A stretch of DNA of 64,000 nt. Source: VRUE01 sp963764365. Lineage in GTDB: Bacteria > Actinomycetota > Thermoleophilia > Solirubrobacterales > 70-9. The notes beneath the pieces were generated by a model. That model saw only the letters and a program-made list of their open reading frames with translations. It made no database searches and was not told the DNA's origin. Below, in pieces: positions 41,771 to 50,108 of the stretch. Made by a program: the position numbers and the translations under genes. Position 1 is the first letter of the stretch; every line of letters begins with the position of its first letter. Where the stretch lies: NCBI GenBank assembly GCA_963764365.1, contig CAVXSI010000020.1:186001-250000 (forward strand), read 5' to 3'.

Positions 41771-43120
41771 ATGGATAAGAGAACGCTGTTTGGAACGGAC
41801 GGCGTTCGAGGGGAGGCCGGCACCTTCCTGACCGCCGAGCTGGCGCTTGCCCTGGGGCGGGCGGCGACGGCATCGCTGGATTCCGACGCCCCGCAGGTGC
41901 TGATCGTGCGCGACACGCGCGAGTCGGGGCCGATGCTCGAAGCGGCGCTCGCCGCCGGGGTCGCCGCGGCCGGCGGCGATGCGCTGCTCGGCGGGGTGCT
42001 GCCGACGCCGGCGGCGGCGATCCTGGTGCGCCGGCTCGGGCTCGACCTGGCGGCGGTCGTCTCCGCCTCCCACAACCCCTACCGCGACAACGGGATCAAG
42101 TTCTTCGGCGGCTCCGGGACCAAGCTCGACGACGGGGCCGAGGGGCGGATCGAGTCCCTCCTCAACGATGGCGTTCGCACTTATGGCTCCATGGGAGACA
42201 AAAGTGCGAACGCGACCGGGGTGGGGCCGGGCCGGGTCCGCGAGCTCGAAGGCGGCGAAGAGGACTACCTGCGGGCGCTCGAGTCGGCCTTCCCGCTCGA
42301 CCTCTCCGGGCTGACCGTCGCCCTCGACTGCGCCAACGGCGCTACCCACCGGGTCGCGCCGGCGATCTTCGAGCGGCTCGGCGCCACGGTCGAGGCGATC
42401 GCGGTCGAGCCCGACGGGCGCAACATCAACGCCGGCTGCGGCTCGACCCACCTCGACGGCCTGGCCGCGCACGTCGCCGGATCGGCGGCGGCGATCGGCT
42501 TCGCCTTCGACGGCGACGGCGACCGGGTGCTGGCGGTCGACGGCGACGGACGGACCCACGACGGCGACGAGCTGATCGCCCTGCTGGCGCGCGGGATGGC
42601 CGCCCGCGGCGAGCTTGGGGGCGGCGTCGCGGTCACCGTGATGAGCAACTTCGGCTTCCACCGGGCGATGGAGGAGGCTGGGATCGAGGTCGCGACGACC
42701 AGGGTCGGCGATCGCTACGTGCTGGAGGAGCTGCGCGAGCGCGACTGGGTGCTCGGCGGCGAGCAGTCCGGCCACATCATCGACACCGGCTTCGTCGCCA
42801 CCGGCGACGGGATCGCGGCGGCGCTGATGACGATGCGCGAGCTGGCGGGGCGCGAGCTGGCCACCGTCGAGGCGATGGAGAAGCTGCCCCAGACCCTGGT
42901 CAACGTCGAGGTCGCCGATCGCGAGGCGATCGCCGGCGCCGGCGCGGTCTGGGATGCCGTCGAGCGGGAGGGCGCCGGCCTCGAGGGCCGCGGTCGCGTC
43001 CTCCTACGGCCCTCCGGGACCGAGCCGCTGGTCCGGGTGATGGTCGAGGCGCCCGGGGTCGGGGAGGCCGAGGAGGTCTGCGAGCGGCTTGCCGACCTGG
43101 TCCGCCGAGAGCTGGGCTGA
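41771..43120 (+). CDS. glmM: Phosphoglucosamine mutase
   Basis: 449 residues from ATG 41771. Converts glucosamine-6-P to glucosamine-1-P for cell-wall UDP-GlcNAc. TLFGTDGVRG, the phosphoserine loop VVSASHNPYRDNGIKFFGG (S100), the metal loop FAFDGDGDRV, GGEQSGHIIDTG and the phosphate-binding RPSGTEPLVRVM are complete. Residues about 134-148 (GVRTYGSMGDKSANA) are translated from a family D palindrome placed in the surface segment after the catalytic domain. glmS follows, giving a glucosamine operon. Confidence 0.96.
   Translation: MDKRTLFGTDGVRGEAGTFLTAELALALGRAATASLDSDAPQVLIVRDTRESGPMLEAALAAGVAAAGGDALLGGVLPTPAAAILVRRLGLDLAAVVSASHNPYRDNGIKFFGGSGTKLDDGAEGRIESLLNDGVRTYGSMGDKSANATGVGPGRVRELEGGEEDYLRALESAFPLDLSGLTVALDCANGATHRVAPAIFERLGATVEAIAVEPDGRNINAGCGSTHLDGLAAHVAGSAAAIGFAFDGDGDRVLAVDGDGRTHDGDELIALLARGMAARGELGGGVAVTVMSNFGFHRAMEEAGIEVATTRVGDRYVLEELRERDWVLGGEQSGHIIDTGFVATGDGIAAALMTMRELAGRELATVEAMEKLPQTLVNVEVADREAIAGAGAVWDAVEREGAGLEGRGRVLLRPSGTEPLVRVMVEAPGVGEAEEVCERLADLVRRELG
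42171..42213. repeat. Family D palindrome, copy 2, in frame within glmM
   Basis: GCGTTCGCACTT, an internal CCATGG region, and AAGTGCGAACGC: 12-base perfect ends, 43 bases in all. The copy at 21314 is the second member. The insertion keeps the glmM frame and adds about 14 residues. Confidence 0.85.
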
Positions 43121-43152
43121 CCCCCTCCAGGGTCTACCCTTGGCGGCCTTCC

Positions 43153-45012
43153 ATGTGCGGAATCGTCGGATACGTCGGGGGGCGGCCCTGCCGCGACATT
43201 CTCGTCGCCGGCCTCGAGAAGCTCGAATACCGCGGCTATGACTCGGCCGGGGTCTCGGTGATCGAGGACGGCGCGGTCGACAGCGTCCGCGCGGTCGGCA
43301 ACCTCGCCAACCTGCGCGCCGCGATGGGCGAGCGTGAGGCCAGGCGCGGCGGCGTCGCGGTCGCCACGGCGCCGGCGACCACCGGCATCGCCCATACCCG
43401 CTGGGCCACCCACGGTCGGGTCACCGAGGAGAACGCTCACCCGCACAGCGACGGCAGCGACCGCGTCCACATCGTCCTCAACGGGATCGTCGAGAACCAC
43501 GCCGAGCTGCGGCGCCGGCTCGAGTCCGAAGGGGAGCCGTTCAGCTCGGAAACCGACGCCGAGGTGGTCGCCCACCTGATCTCCCACCACTACGACGGCG
43601 ACCTCGCCGCCGCGGTGCGGGCCGCGTTCGCCGAGCTGCGCGGCCACTACGCCTTCGTCGCGATGCACGCCGACCAGCCCGACCTGCTGGTCGGGGCGCG
43701 CAAGGAGTGCCCGCTTGTCGCCGGGGTCGGTGACGGCGAGACCTTCCTCGCCTCGGCGATCCCCGCCTTCCTCGTCGAGACGCGTCGCGCGGTGGCGATC
43801 GAAAATGACGAGATCGTGACGATCGACCGCTCCGGCGTGACGATCACGGACGCCGAGGGCAGCCCGGTCGAGCGGGCGCCGGAGGAGATCGACTGGGACG
43901 AGGCGGCCGCCGAGAAGGGCGGCTACGAGACCTTCATGCTGAAGGAGATCCACGAACAGGCCGACGCGGTCGCCGAAACGATCGCCGACCGGCTGCCCGG
44001 CGACGACGGCGTCGACCTCTCCGAGGTCACGATCGACGACGACTTCCTGCGTGGCCTGCGGCGGATCGTGATCGTCGCCTGCGGCACCTCCTACCACGCC
44101 GGGCTGGTCGGCCGTTACGCGATCGAGGAATGGGCGCGGGTGCCGGTCGAAATGGACATCGCCTCCGAGTACCGCTACCGCAACCCGGTGGTGGGGGAGG
44201 GCGATCTGGTGATCGGCATCACCCAGTCGGGCGAGACCGCCGACACGCTGGCGGCGATGCGGCTCGCCCGCGAGCGCGGCGCCAGGGTGCTGGCGATCAC
44301 CAACATCATGGGCAGCCAGGCGACCCGCGATGCCGACGCCGTCCTCTACACCCGCAGCGGCATGGAGATCAGCGTCGCCGCGACCAAGACCTTCGTCGCC
44401 CAGGTCGCGACGATGTACCTGATCGGGCTGCGGCTGGCGGAGCTGCGGGGGACGCTGGAGCCGGCCCGCCTGGCTGAGCTGATCGCCGAGGTGAAGTCGC
44501 TTCCCTCGAAGATCGAGCAGACGATCGCCGGCAGCGAGGAGCGGGTGCGCGAAATCGCCCGCGACTACTCCGACCGCGAGTTCTTCCTCTACCTGGGGCG
44601 CAACGTCGGCCTGCCGATCTGCCTCGAGGGGGCGCTGAAGCTGAAGGAGGTCTCCTACATCCCGACCGACGCCTACGCGGCCGGCGAGATGAAGCACGGC
44701 CCGATCGCCCTGCTCGACGAGTCGACGCCGGTGGTCTCGGTCGCGACCGAGAGCCCGGTGCTCGACAAGGTGCTCTCCAACGTCGAAGAGGTGCGGGCCC
44801 GGGGGGCGGAGACGATCGCGATCGCGACCGAGGGCAGCGGGCGGGTCGGCGAGATCGTCGACGACGTGATCGAGATCCCGCGCAGCGACTGGCTGCTGCA
44901 GCCGATCCTGGCGATCCTGCCGCTGCAGCTGCTGGCCTACGACATCGCTCGCGCCCGCGGGCTCAACGTCGACCAGCCCCGCAACCTGGCGAAGACGGTC
45001 ACCGTCGAGTGA
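43153..45012 (+). CDS. glmS: Glutamine-fructose-6-phosphate aminotransferase
   Basis: 619 residues from ATG 43153. N-terminal glutaminase (nucleophile Cys2 in MCGIVGYVGG, HTRWATHGRVTEENAHPH, NGIVENHAELR), two SIS domains (ACGTSYHAGLVGRYAIEEWA, GITQSGETADTLAAMRLARE, YLGRNVGLPICLEGALKLKE) and the C-terminal DQPRNLAKTVTVE. It makes glucosamine-6-P for the GlmM encoded upstream. No glmS ribozyme-like leader: only 32 bases separate the genes. Confidence 0.98.
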   Translation: MCGIVGYVGGRPCRDILVAGLEKLEYRGYDSAGVSVIEDGAVDSVRAVGNLANLRAAMGEREARRGGVAVATAPATTGIAHTRWATHGRVTEENAHPHSDGSDRVHIVLNGIVENHAELRRRLESEGEPFSSETDAEVVAHLISHHYDGDLAAAVRAAFAELRGHYAFVAMHADQPDLLVGARKECPLVAGVGDGETFLASAIPAFLVETRRAVAIENDEIVTIDRSGVTITDAEGSPVERAPEEIDWDEAAAEKGGYETFMLKEIHEQADAVAETIADRLPGDDGVDLSEVTIDDDFLRGLRRIVIVACGTSYHAGLVGRYAIEEWARVPVEMDIASEYRYRNPVVGEGDLVIGITQSGETADTLAAMRLARERGARVLAITNIMGSQATRDADAVLYTRSGMEISVAATKTFVAQVATMYLIGLRLAELRGTLEPARLAELIAEVKSLPSKIEQTIAGSEERVREIARDYSDREFFLYLGRNVGLPICLEGALKLKEVSYIPTDAYAAGEMKHGPIALLDESTPVVSVATESPVLDKVLSNVEEVRARGAETIAIATEGSGRVGEIVDDVIEIPRSDWLLQPILAILPLQLLAYDIARARGLNVDQPRNLAKTVTVE

Positions 45013-45055
45013 GGGTTTGTCCCACCGGGTTGCGAGCGGGTAGGATGCCGCCCGC

Positions 45056-46606
45056 ATGAAGCTTCGTCCCGTCCTCGCGCTCGCCGCTTTCGGCGCCCTG
45101 CTCGTCGCCGTCGCCGGTTGCGGCGGCTCATCGTCCTCCGGCGGCGACCTGGCCGAACTGGCGCCGCCGAAGGCGCCGGTCTTCGTCGAAGGCAAGGTCC
45201 GCCCGAGCGGAGAGTTGAAGTCGAGCGCCGACGCGGCCGCCAAGCAGATCGCCGGCATCGACAACCTCGGCGACTACGTGGTCGAACAGCTCGAAAGCTC
45301 GGCGCACGGAGACGGCGAACCGTTCGACTACGAAAAGGAAGTCGAACCGTGGCTGGGCGAACGCGGGGCGGTCTTCTTCGAGCAGGTCGAAGGCGGCAAC
45401 GTCTCCAGCCCGGGCGTGATCGTCGAAACGAACGACACCGCCGCGACGCAGGAATTCATCGACGCCCAGGTCAAGTCGAGCAAGTCCCCGTACAGGAAGG
45501 GCTCCTACGAAGGGGTCGAATTCGAGGTCGGCGGCGAAGAAGGCAACGCGATCGGGGTGATCGGCGACTTCCTCGCGGTCGGCGACGACGAAGCGGTGTT
45601 CAAGGAAATGGTCGACGCCTCGAACGGCGAATCGCTGGCCGGCGAAGACCGCTTCGCGACCGCGATCTCGGCCGCTTCCGACGCCAGCCTCGCCGATGTC
45701 TACGTCGATGTCGGCGGCCTGATCGAAGAATCCGGCGGCGAAATCGACCCGACCGCGCGCCAGCTCCTTCAGAACGCCGGCATCGACCCGAGCGAAGCGA
45801 CGGCGGTCGCCAGCGTGATCCCCGGCTCGAATCAGGTCGAGGTCGACCTCAGCAGCGACCTCGGCGGCGAGAAGCCGCCGAGCGGCGATGCCTCGAAGCT
45901 GCTCGGTTCGCTGCCGGCCGGCTCGTTCGCGGCGATCGCGGTCACCGGCTTCGGCGAACAGCTGCAGGAAGCGCTCGACGAACTCGATGCGCAGGGGATC
46001 TCCGGCTCGGTGCCGCCGCACCAGCTGAAGAAGGGCGTCAAGGAACTCGGCATCGACCTCGAAGGGCTCGTCGGCTCGCTCGAAGACGCCGCGGTCTTCG
46101 CCACCGGCAACAGCGAACGCAGCCTCGGTGGCGCCCTGGTGCTGACCGCCAAGGGCTCGCAGGCGAGCGAAGCGGTCGAACGGGCGGCGACGCTGGCGCG
46201 CGCCTTCCACGTCGGCGGGGTCAGCGTGCTGGGCGGCAAGGCGAGCGGCTTCTCGATCCACAGCCCCGAACTGGGCTCGAAGCCACTCGTCGTCGCGGCC
46301 GAAGAAGGGCGGGTGGCGATCGGCTACGGGACGCCGCAGACGCTGCTCGCGCTGAAGCAGCCCTCGGGCAAGACCCTTGCCGACAACCCGGCCTACCAGG
46401 AAGCGGTCTCCGCCCTCGGTGACGCGCCGATTGGCGGCTTCGTCGAAGGGGCGGCGGCGCTGAAGCTCGCCGACGCGCTCGTGCCGAATTCCGACCAGGG
46501 CTTCAAGGAAGCGAAGCAGTACCTGCGCAACATCGCCTACGTCGGCATCGGCACCGGCGTCCAGGGTGAACTGGCGACGGCCAAGGTCGTCGTCGGCCTC
46601 AAGTAG
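45056..46606 (+). CDS. DUF3352-like lipoprotein
   Basis: 516 residues from ATG 45056; TAGGAT ends nine bases before it. Signal peptide with lipobox LVAVAGC22, so it is lipid-anchored outside the membrane. The rest (APVFVEGKVRPSGELKSSAD, EPWLGERGAVFFEQVEG, GSFAAIAVTGFGEQLQEALD) reads as a DUF3352-type protein with repeated alpha/beta modules; function unknown. Codon use is odd: glutamate is overwhelmingly GAA here, whereas the flanking genes use GAG, though overall GC stays high. A family B repeat follows. Confidence 0.8.
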   Translation: MKLRPVLALAAFGALLVAVAGCGGSSSSGGDLAELAPPKAPVFVEGKVRPSGELKSSADAAAKQIAGIDNLGDYVVEQLESSAHGDGEPFDYEKEVEPWLGERGAVFFEQVEGGNVSSPGVIVETNDTAATQEFIDAQVKSSKSPYRKGSYEGVEFEVGGEEGNAIGVIGDFLAVGDDEAVFKEMVDASNGESLAGEDRFATAISAASDASLADVYVDVGGLIEESGGEIDPTARQLLQNAGIDPSEATAVASVIPGSNQVEVDLSSDLGGEKPPSGDASKLLGSLPAGSFAAIAVTGFGEQLQEALDELDAQGISGSVPPHQLKKGVKELGIDLEGLVGSLEDAAVFATGNSERSLGGALVLTAKGSQASEAVERAATLARAFHVGGVSVLGGKASGFSIHSPELGSKPLVVAAEEGRVAIGYGTPQTLLALKQPSGKTLADNPAYQEAVSALGDAPIGGFVEGAAALKLADALVPNSDQGFKEAKQYLRNIAYVGIGTGVQGELATAKVVVGLK

Positions 46607-46622
46607 CGCAATCGGCGTGGCG

Positions 46623-46759
46623 GGCGGGTCCTGTCGCCAGGTGGGTGTCCAACCGGCCGCTGGGTTTTTCGCCAGATGCGGGTGTGGCGTTCGCTGAGTT
46701 GGCGGGGCGAAAAAGAGGACGCCGCGTCCGGTTGGACACCCGCCCGACGCCACCCGCCC
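46623..46759. repeat. Family B hairpin element, copy 2
   Basis: GGCGGGTCCTGTCGCC, private stem GGTGGGTGTCCAACCGG (46640-46656) pairing with CCGGTTGGACACCCGCC (46728-46744) with one G-T wobble, inner GCTGGGTTTTTCGCC and GGCGAAAAAGAGGACGCCGC, and closing CGCCACCCGCC. It separates the lipoprotein gene from nnr. Confidence 0.88.
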
Positions 46760-46785
46760 GAGGGTCCGGGTTAGGCTCCTGCAGG

Positions 46786-48303
46786 ATGGAGAGTTGGTTG
46801 GACCCCCTTTATGACGCCGACGGAATGCAGGCCGTCGATAGGTGGGCTATCGAGGAGATCGGGGTGCCTTCGCTGGAGCTGATGGAGGCTGCCGGGAGCG
46901 CTGTGGCCGAGGCGGTGGCTGAGATCGCGCCGGACGGGCCAGTCCGGGTCGTCTGCGGGAAGGGGAACAACGCCGGCGACGGGCTGGTCGCGGCGCGGGA
47001 GCTGGACCGGATGGGGTTCGCGGTCGAGGCGCTGCTGCTCTGGCCCGCGGAGGAGCTGAGCGGGGACGCGGCGGCGAACCTCGGGCGCTTCGAAGCGATG
47101 CACGTGAGCGGCGACCTCGGGCCGCGGCTGGCTGGCTCGGGCGCCGTCGTCGACGCGATCTTCGGCACCGGCTTCGCCGGCGAGCCGCGGGAGCCGGCGC
47201 GGGCGGCGATCGAGGCGATCGGCGGCTGCGGGGCGCCGGTGGTCGCCTGCGACATCGCCTCCGGGGTCGACGCGTCGAGTGGCGAGGTCGCGGGCCCGGC
47301 GGTCACGGCCGACCTCACGGTCAGCTTCCACGCGGCCAAGCTCGGCCACCGCATCGCCCCCGGCAAGTGGCATACGGGCGAGCTGCGGGTCGTCCCGATC
47401 GGGATTCCGGATGGGGCGCCGGGGGTGCCCGCCGCCGGGACGATCGGCGCCGCCGTGCTCGAGCTGCCGCCGCGGCGCGGAGCCCGCTCGACCAAGTTCA
47501 GCTCCGGCCAGGTGACGATCGCCGGCGGCTCGCGCGGGCTGACGGGCGCGGTGCAGATGTCCTCACTGGCGGCGATCCGGGCCGGTGCCGGCTACGCGAC
47601 CGTCGCCGTCCCGGCCGACCTCGAGCCGATCTTCGAGCAGGGCCGGCCGGAGGTGATGTCGGTCGGCTGTCCGGGTGGCGACGGCTGCCTGGCGCCGGCC
47701 TCGGCGAAGCCGCTGCTGCGCGCCTTCGAGCGGGCGGCGGCCGGGGTTTTCGGCCCCGGGCTGGGTCGGGATCCCGGCTCGGTCGAGCTGGCGCGCGAGG
47801 TCGTGCCGGCGATCGAAACGGCGCTGGTGCTCGACGCTGACGGGCTCAACGCCTTCGCCGGCGAGCTCGGCCTGCTGGCCGCGCGTGCGGCGCCGACGGT
47901 GCTGACGCCGCACGCCGGCGAGCTCGGCCGCCTGCTGGAGCGCGACTCCGAAGAGATCGCCGCGCACCGCCTCGCCGCCGCCGGCGAGGCCGCCCGCGCC
48001 GCCGGGGCCGCGGTGGTGCTGAAGGGAGACGACACGATCGTCACCGACGGCGAGCGGGTCGCGGTCAACGCCGTCGCTGCCCCCGGCCTCGCCACCGCCG
48101 GAACCGGCGACGTGCTCTCGGGAATGACCGCGGCGCTGCTGGCGCGCGGCCTCGAGCCGTTCGCCGCCGCCTGCGCGGCGGTGCTCGCCCACGCCCGCGC
48201 CGGCCGCGAGGCGGCGGCGCGGATCGGCGCCGCCGAGTCGGTGGTCGCCGGCGACGTGATCGAGGCAATCCCAGCCAGCCTGCGCCCGGGCGGGCGCGAT
48301 TGA
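46786..48303 (+). CDS. nnr: Bifunctional NAD(P)HX epimerase/dehydratase
   Basis: 505 residues from ATG 46786; TAGGCT (46772-46777) ends eight bases before it, indicating a leaderless start. Residues 5-215: epimerase (YjeF_N) with GMQAVDRWAIEEIGVPSLEL and VVCGKGNNAGDGLVAARELD. Residues 225-505: ADP-dependent dehydratase (GRSKFSSGQ-like, VLDADGLNAFAGELGLL, TPHAGELGRLLE, GTGDVLSGMTAALLARG). It repairs hydrated nicotinamide cofactors. The frame extends upstream only through the repeat. Confidence 0.94.
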   Translation: MESWLDPLYDADGMQAVDRWAIEEIGVPSLELMEAAGSAVAEAVAEIAPDGPVRVVCGKGNNAGDGLVAARELDRMGFAVEALLLWPAEELSGDAAANLGRFEAMHVSGDLGPRLAGSGAVVDAIFGTGFAGEPREPARAAIEAIGGCGAPVVACDIASGVDASSGEVAGPAVTADLTVSFHAAKLGHRIAPGKWHTGELRVVPIGIPDGAPGVPAAGTIGAAVLELPPRRGARSTKFSSGQVTIAGGSRGLTGAVQMSSLAAIRAGAGYATVAVPADLEPIFEQGRPEVMSVGCPGGDGCLAPASAKPLLRAFERAAAGVFGPGLGRDPGSVELAREVVPAIETALVLDADGLNAFAGELGLLAARAAPTVLTPHAGELGRLLERDSEEIAAHRLAAAGEAARAAGAAVVLKGDDTIVTDGERVAVNAVAAPGLATAGTGDVLSGMTAALLARGLEPFAAACAAVLAHARAGREAAARIGAAESVVAGDVIEAIPASLRPGGRD

Positions 48304-48307
48304 TGGA

Positions 48308-48331
48308 TTTTCCACACGGGGATGTGGACAA
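48308..48331. promoter_or_regulatory. Inverted pair of DnaA-box-like sequences
   Basis: TTTTCCACA (48308-48316) and TGTGGACAA (48323-48331; reverse strand TTGTCCACA, the high-GC actinobacterial DnaA box) face each other across six bases, 30 bases upstream of the TACGCT -10 box of the CBS gene. Confidence 0.55.
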
Positions 48332-48374
48332 CTCGCCAAACGTGGGACCTGCTCGGTCGAATACGCTCTCGCCG

Positions 48375-48833
48375 ATGAAGACCGCCGCCGAGATCATGGA
48401 CGCCGAGGTGCCGGCCGTCTCACCCGGCGCCGACGCCCGCAACGCGATCGAGCTGCTCGCCAGGACCGAGAAGGGCGCGATCCCGGTCGTCGACGAGGAA
48501 CGCCGCGTGATCGGGATCGTCAGCGAGTCCGACCTGATCCTCAGTGAGGAGGAATCGGACCTGCACCTGCCGCACTACCTCAACATCATGGGCGGGATCG
48601 TCTTCGTCGGCTCGATGAAGGGGTTCGAGAAGCGGCTCGAAAAGGCCTTCGCGACCAAGGTCTCGGAGCTGATGACCGCCGACCCGATCGTCGTCCGCGA
48701 AGACGACGACGCCGAGGCCGTCGCCAAGACGATCGCCGACGAGCACCACAATCACCTGCCGGTGGTCGATGGCGAGGGCCGCCTCGCCGGCCTGGTCACC
48801 CGCGCCGACGCGCTGGCCGCGCTAGTCGAGTGA
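48375..48833 (+). CDS. CBS-domain pair protein
   Basis: 152 residues from ATG 48375; TACGCT ends seven bases before it. Two CBS motifs (residues 1-58: TAAEIMDAEVPAVSPGADAR, IPVVDEERRVIGIVSESDLI; residues 96-150: VSELMTADPIVVREDDDAEA, HLPVVDGEGRLAGLVTRADA), separated by a helical insert. Stand-alone CBS pairs bind adenine nucleotides and regulate partner proteins; the partner is unknown. The stop overlaps the left arm of a family A hairpin. Confidence 0.92.
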   Translation: MKTAAEIMDAEVPAVSPGADARNAIELLARTEKGAIPVVDEERRVIGIVSESDLILSEEESDLHLPHYLNIMGGIVFVGSMKGFEKRLEKAFATKVSELMTADPIVVREDDDAEAVAKTIADEHHNHLPVVDGEGRLAGLVTRADALAALVE

Positions 48834-48997
48834 GATGACTGATCCCACAACCACGCACGCCTGGATGACGCACGTGGCGCTGCGCATCTCGGCGTCCTCG
48901 GGCTTGCCTTTGCAACCAGCAAAGGCTGCACCCTGCGTCCTTGATCTGCTTGGCCACGCGCGCCCCCAGTCGCACGCGGCCGTGCAATCAGTCATCT
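48833..48997. repeat. Family A gene-end hairpin, copy 5
   Basis: AGATGACTGAT (48833-48843, directly after the CBS stop) and ATCAGTCATCT (48987-48997) are exact inverse complements. The core has CTGCGCATCTCGGCGTCCTC and CCTGCGTCCTTGATCTGCTT, shared with copies 2, 3 and 7, but its middle is replaced by a local hairpin (GCCTTTGCAACCAGCAAAGG). It ends one base before the alr start. Confidence 0.88.
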
Positions 48998-48998
48998 A

Positions 48999-50108
48999 AT
49001 GGCGCGGGCGGTCGCCCGGATCGACCTCGGCGCGGTGCGGGACAACTGCGCCCGGCTGAAGGCCGAGCTGGGGGAGGGGCTGGAGCTGTGCGCGGTGGTC
49101 AAGGCCGACGGCTACGGCCACGGCGCCGACCGCTGCGCCGAGGCGGCGCTGGCCGGGGGCGCGACGCGGCTGGCGGTGGCGACCGCGAGCGAGGCCGAGC
49201 CGATCGGGCGGCGGCTGGCCCACGTGCCGCTGCTGACGATGGGGGCGCTGGCGCTGGAGGAGCTGGACACGGCGCTCGCCGCAGGCTCCGAGGTCGCCGC
49301 CTGGCGCCGCGATTTCCTCGATCTGATCTCCGCCCGGGCGCGCGCGCAGGGGCGGCCGGCCCGGGTCCACGTCAAGCACGACAGCGGCATGGGGCGGCTC
49401 GGCAACCGCGATCCGGACGAGGTGTTGGCGCTGCTGCGGGCCTGCGCCGAGAGCCCCGACCTCGAGCCGGCCGGGGTCTGGACCCATTTCGCCACCGCCG
49501 ACGAGCTCGATTCGACCTTCTTCGAGCAGCAGCTCGAGCGCTTCGAGGCGGTCGCTGCCGCGGCGCGCGCCGAGTTCCCCCGGGTCCTCGTCCACGCCGC
49601 CAACAGCGCCGCCGTCTTCCGCGACCGCCGCTCCCACTTCGACATGGCGCGCTGCGGCGTCGCCGTCTACGGCCTCGATCCGTTCCAGGGCGACCCGGCC
49701 GAGCGCGGGCTGCGGCCGGTCCTCTCGCTGCGCTCCTACGTCGCCGACGTGAAGCCGTTCGAGCCTGGCGACAGCGCCGGCTACGGGCGGACCTGGAGGG
49801 CCGATCGCCCAACCCGGGTCGGGGTGCTGCCGCTTGGCTACGGCGACGGCGTCCGCCGCGGCCTCTCCAGCAACGCCGAGGTGCTGGTGCGGGGCCACCG
49901 CCGGCCGCTGGTCGGCACGGTCTCGATGGACAATGTGACGATCGACCTCGGGCCCGAGAGCGAGGTCGAGCCCGGCGACGAGGCGGTGTTGATCGGCGCC
50001 CAGGGTGAGGACGAGATCCGCGCCGAGGAGCTCGCGGCCCGGCTCGGCACGATCAACTACGAGATCACCTGCGGGATCTCCGCCCGGGTGCCGAGGGAAA
50101 CAGGGTGA
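48999..50108 (+). CDS. alr: Alanine racemase
   Basis: 369 residues from ATG 48999. PLP enzyme making D-alanine for peptidoglycan: the PLP lysine is K35 in CAVVKADGYGHGADRCAEAA; VHVKHDSGMGRLGNRDPDEV, NSAAVFRDRRSHFDMARCGV, the catalytic tyrosine region SAGYGRTWRA, and VSMDNVTIDLG are intact. The next gene overlaps its stop by four bases. Confidence 0.96.
   Translation: MARAVARIDLGAVRDNCARLKAELGEGLELCAVVKADGYGHGADRCAEAALAGGATRLAVATASEAEPIGRRLAHVPLLTMGALALEELDTALAAGSEVAAWRRDFLDLISARARAQGRPARVHVKHDSGMGRLGNRDPDEVLALLRACAESPDLEPAGVWTHFATADELDSTFFEQQLERFEAVAAAARAEFPRVLVHAANSAAVFRDRRSHFDMARCGVAVYGLDPFQGDPAERGLRPVLSLRSYVADVKPFEPGDSAGYGRTWRADRPTRVGVLPLGYGDGVRRGLSSNAEVLVRGHRRPLVGTVSMDNVTIDLGPESEVEPGDEAVLIGAQGEDEIRAEELAARLGTINYEITCGISARVPRETG

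Noticed and set aside
43121..43152. A glmS ribozyme before glmS
   Set aside because: Only 32 bases separate glmM and glmS, too few for the ribozyme core.
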